Shown one piece after another: positions 63,397 to 64,000 of a stretch of DNA of 64,000 bases. Numbering within the stretch: position 1 is the stretch's first letter; each line of letters starts with the position of its first letter. Below the pieces are notes generated by a model, which saw only the letters and a program-made list of their open reading frames with translations, was not told the DNA's origin and searched no databases. This DNA comes from Selaginella moellendorffii (Eukaryota; Streptophyta; Lycopodiopsida; Selaginellales; Selaginellaceae). The position numbers and the translations under genes were made by a program. The DNA is taken from the NCBI RefSeq assembly GCF_000143415.4, contig NW_003314274.1:474207-538206 (forward strand). The letters are read 5' to 3'.

Positions 63397-64000
63397 TACC
63401 CAAGATAATTAATTCTTCTTTTCTAATTTTACAATATTAGAAAATTTTATTATATATAAAGTTAAATTTATCGAAAATTTTCTAGTATTCATCTCCAAAG
63501 AAATTTATAATAATGTAAATAAATAATAATGCATGTTGGGGAAGTAAAATCATTTTTTATCATCATTAAATTTGAATTTGATGTTTTTATTGTCTTTATT
63601 TAAAAATGCACAACCCTAAATACATCTACAGGATTGCTGTCATGCTTTAAAAGCAATTAAATTTTCACAAAACCAAAGAATCATAGACTACCAAAAAATA
63701 ATAGATTAGTTTAGAGAAATTATAATTTTAATTGCATACTGAGTTAAATTCTTTTTATGTGAACTATAATGATGCCTCTAACATTCATACTTTACTAAAT
63801 AAAAATAGAATTTCTATTATATGTCTGGTTTAACATTTTAAAACATACATAAATAAATCTATCTAGCTTGCTACCACGTTTTGTTTTATTTGAGAAAACT
63901 CTGGAATTTCAACATTTTGGGAGGTCATCCTACTCTAACCCTAAGATATTAAACCCCCCGAGTATCCTAATACCCTTAACCAATTGGAATAAAATGTGCA

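Overview
The window looks like nuclear DNA of a lycophyte, most probably a Selaginella (S. moellendorffii-like). This is inferred from plant-type genes with very short GT-AG introns (about 38-100 bp), a DYW-type PPR gene, plant-only families (TIC20, NPF, LAF3, plant ARP5), and an endonuclease-less Penelope-like retroelement of the type reported from Selaginella. No species-diagnostic marker was tested.

Layout. 1-9.6 kb is AT-rich retrotransposon debris: LTR-like direct repeats near 0.15 and 9.25 kb bracket a decayed Ty3/gypsy pol, a CCHC gag knuckle, a 104-bp LTR with PPT and PBS, and a ~2.6 kb inverted repeat carrying a GATGGAGTC minisatellite. 9.8-30 kb is a compact gene island: F-box/LRR protein (-), SDR oxidoreductase (+), HRD1 ubiquitin ligase (+), UBX-domain protein (-), a small membrane protein (-), a small secreted-type precursor (-), TIC20 (-), an ARB2/FAM172-type protein (+), splicing factor SF3A1 (-), and an NPF transporter (+). 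HRD1 and the UBX protein, both ERAD-type factors, are convergent neighbours.

30-33.7 kb is a gene desert ending in a broken acetylornithine-deacetylase copy. 33.8-43.4 kb is the most unusual stretch. A 22-30 bp near-palindrome (consensus arms ATGGCATG.../...CATGCCAT) recurs more than 20 times: in spacer DNA, inside almost every short phase-1 intron of one long gene (ParB-fold-like N-terminal part, disordered basic/acidic middle, degenerate FCP1/NIF-type HAD C-terminal part), and in frame inside one of its exons.

43.7-64 kb is an accessory graveyard: MON2 and NIP-aquaporin pseudogene pieces, a truncated PPR gene and its intact-looking DYW relative with 333-bp internal repeats, a Penelope-like RT, a ~1.3 kb 25S rRNA fragment with an unoccupied R2 site, a LINE that cuts an ARP5 pseudogene, Helitron-like 3' ends, and kinase, LAF3 and kelch pseudogene fragments.

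Intron/exon positions were read by eye and may be off by a base or two.
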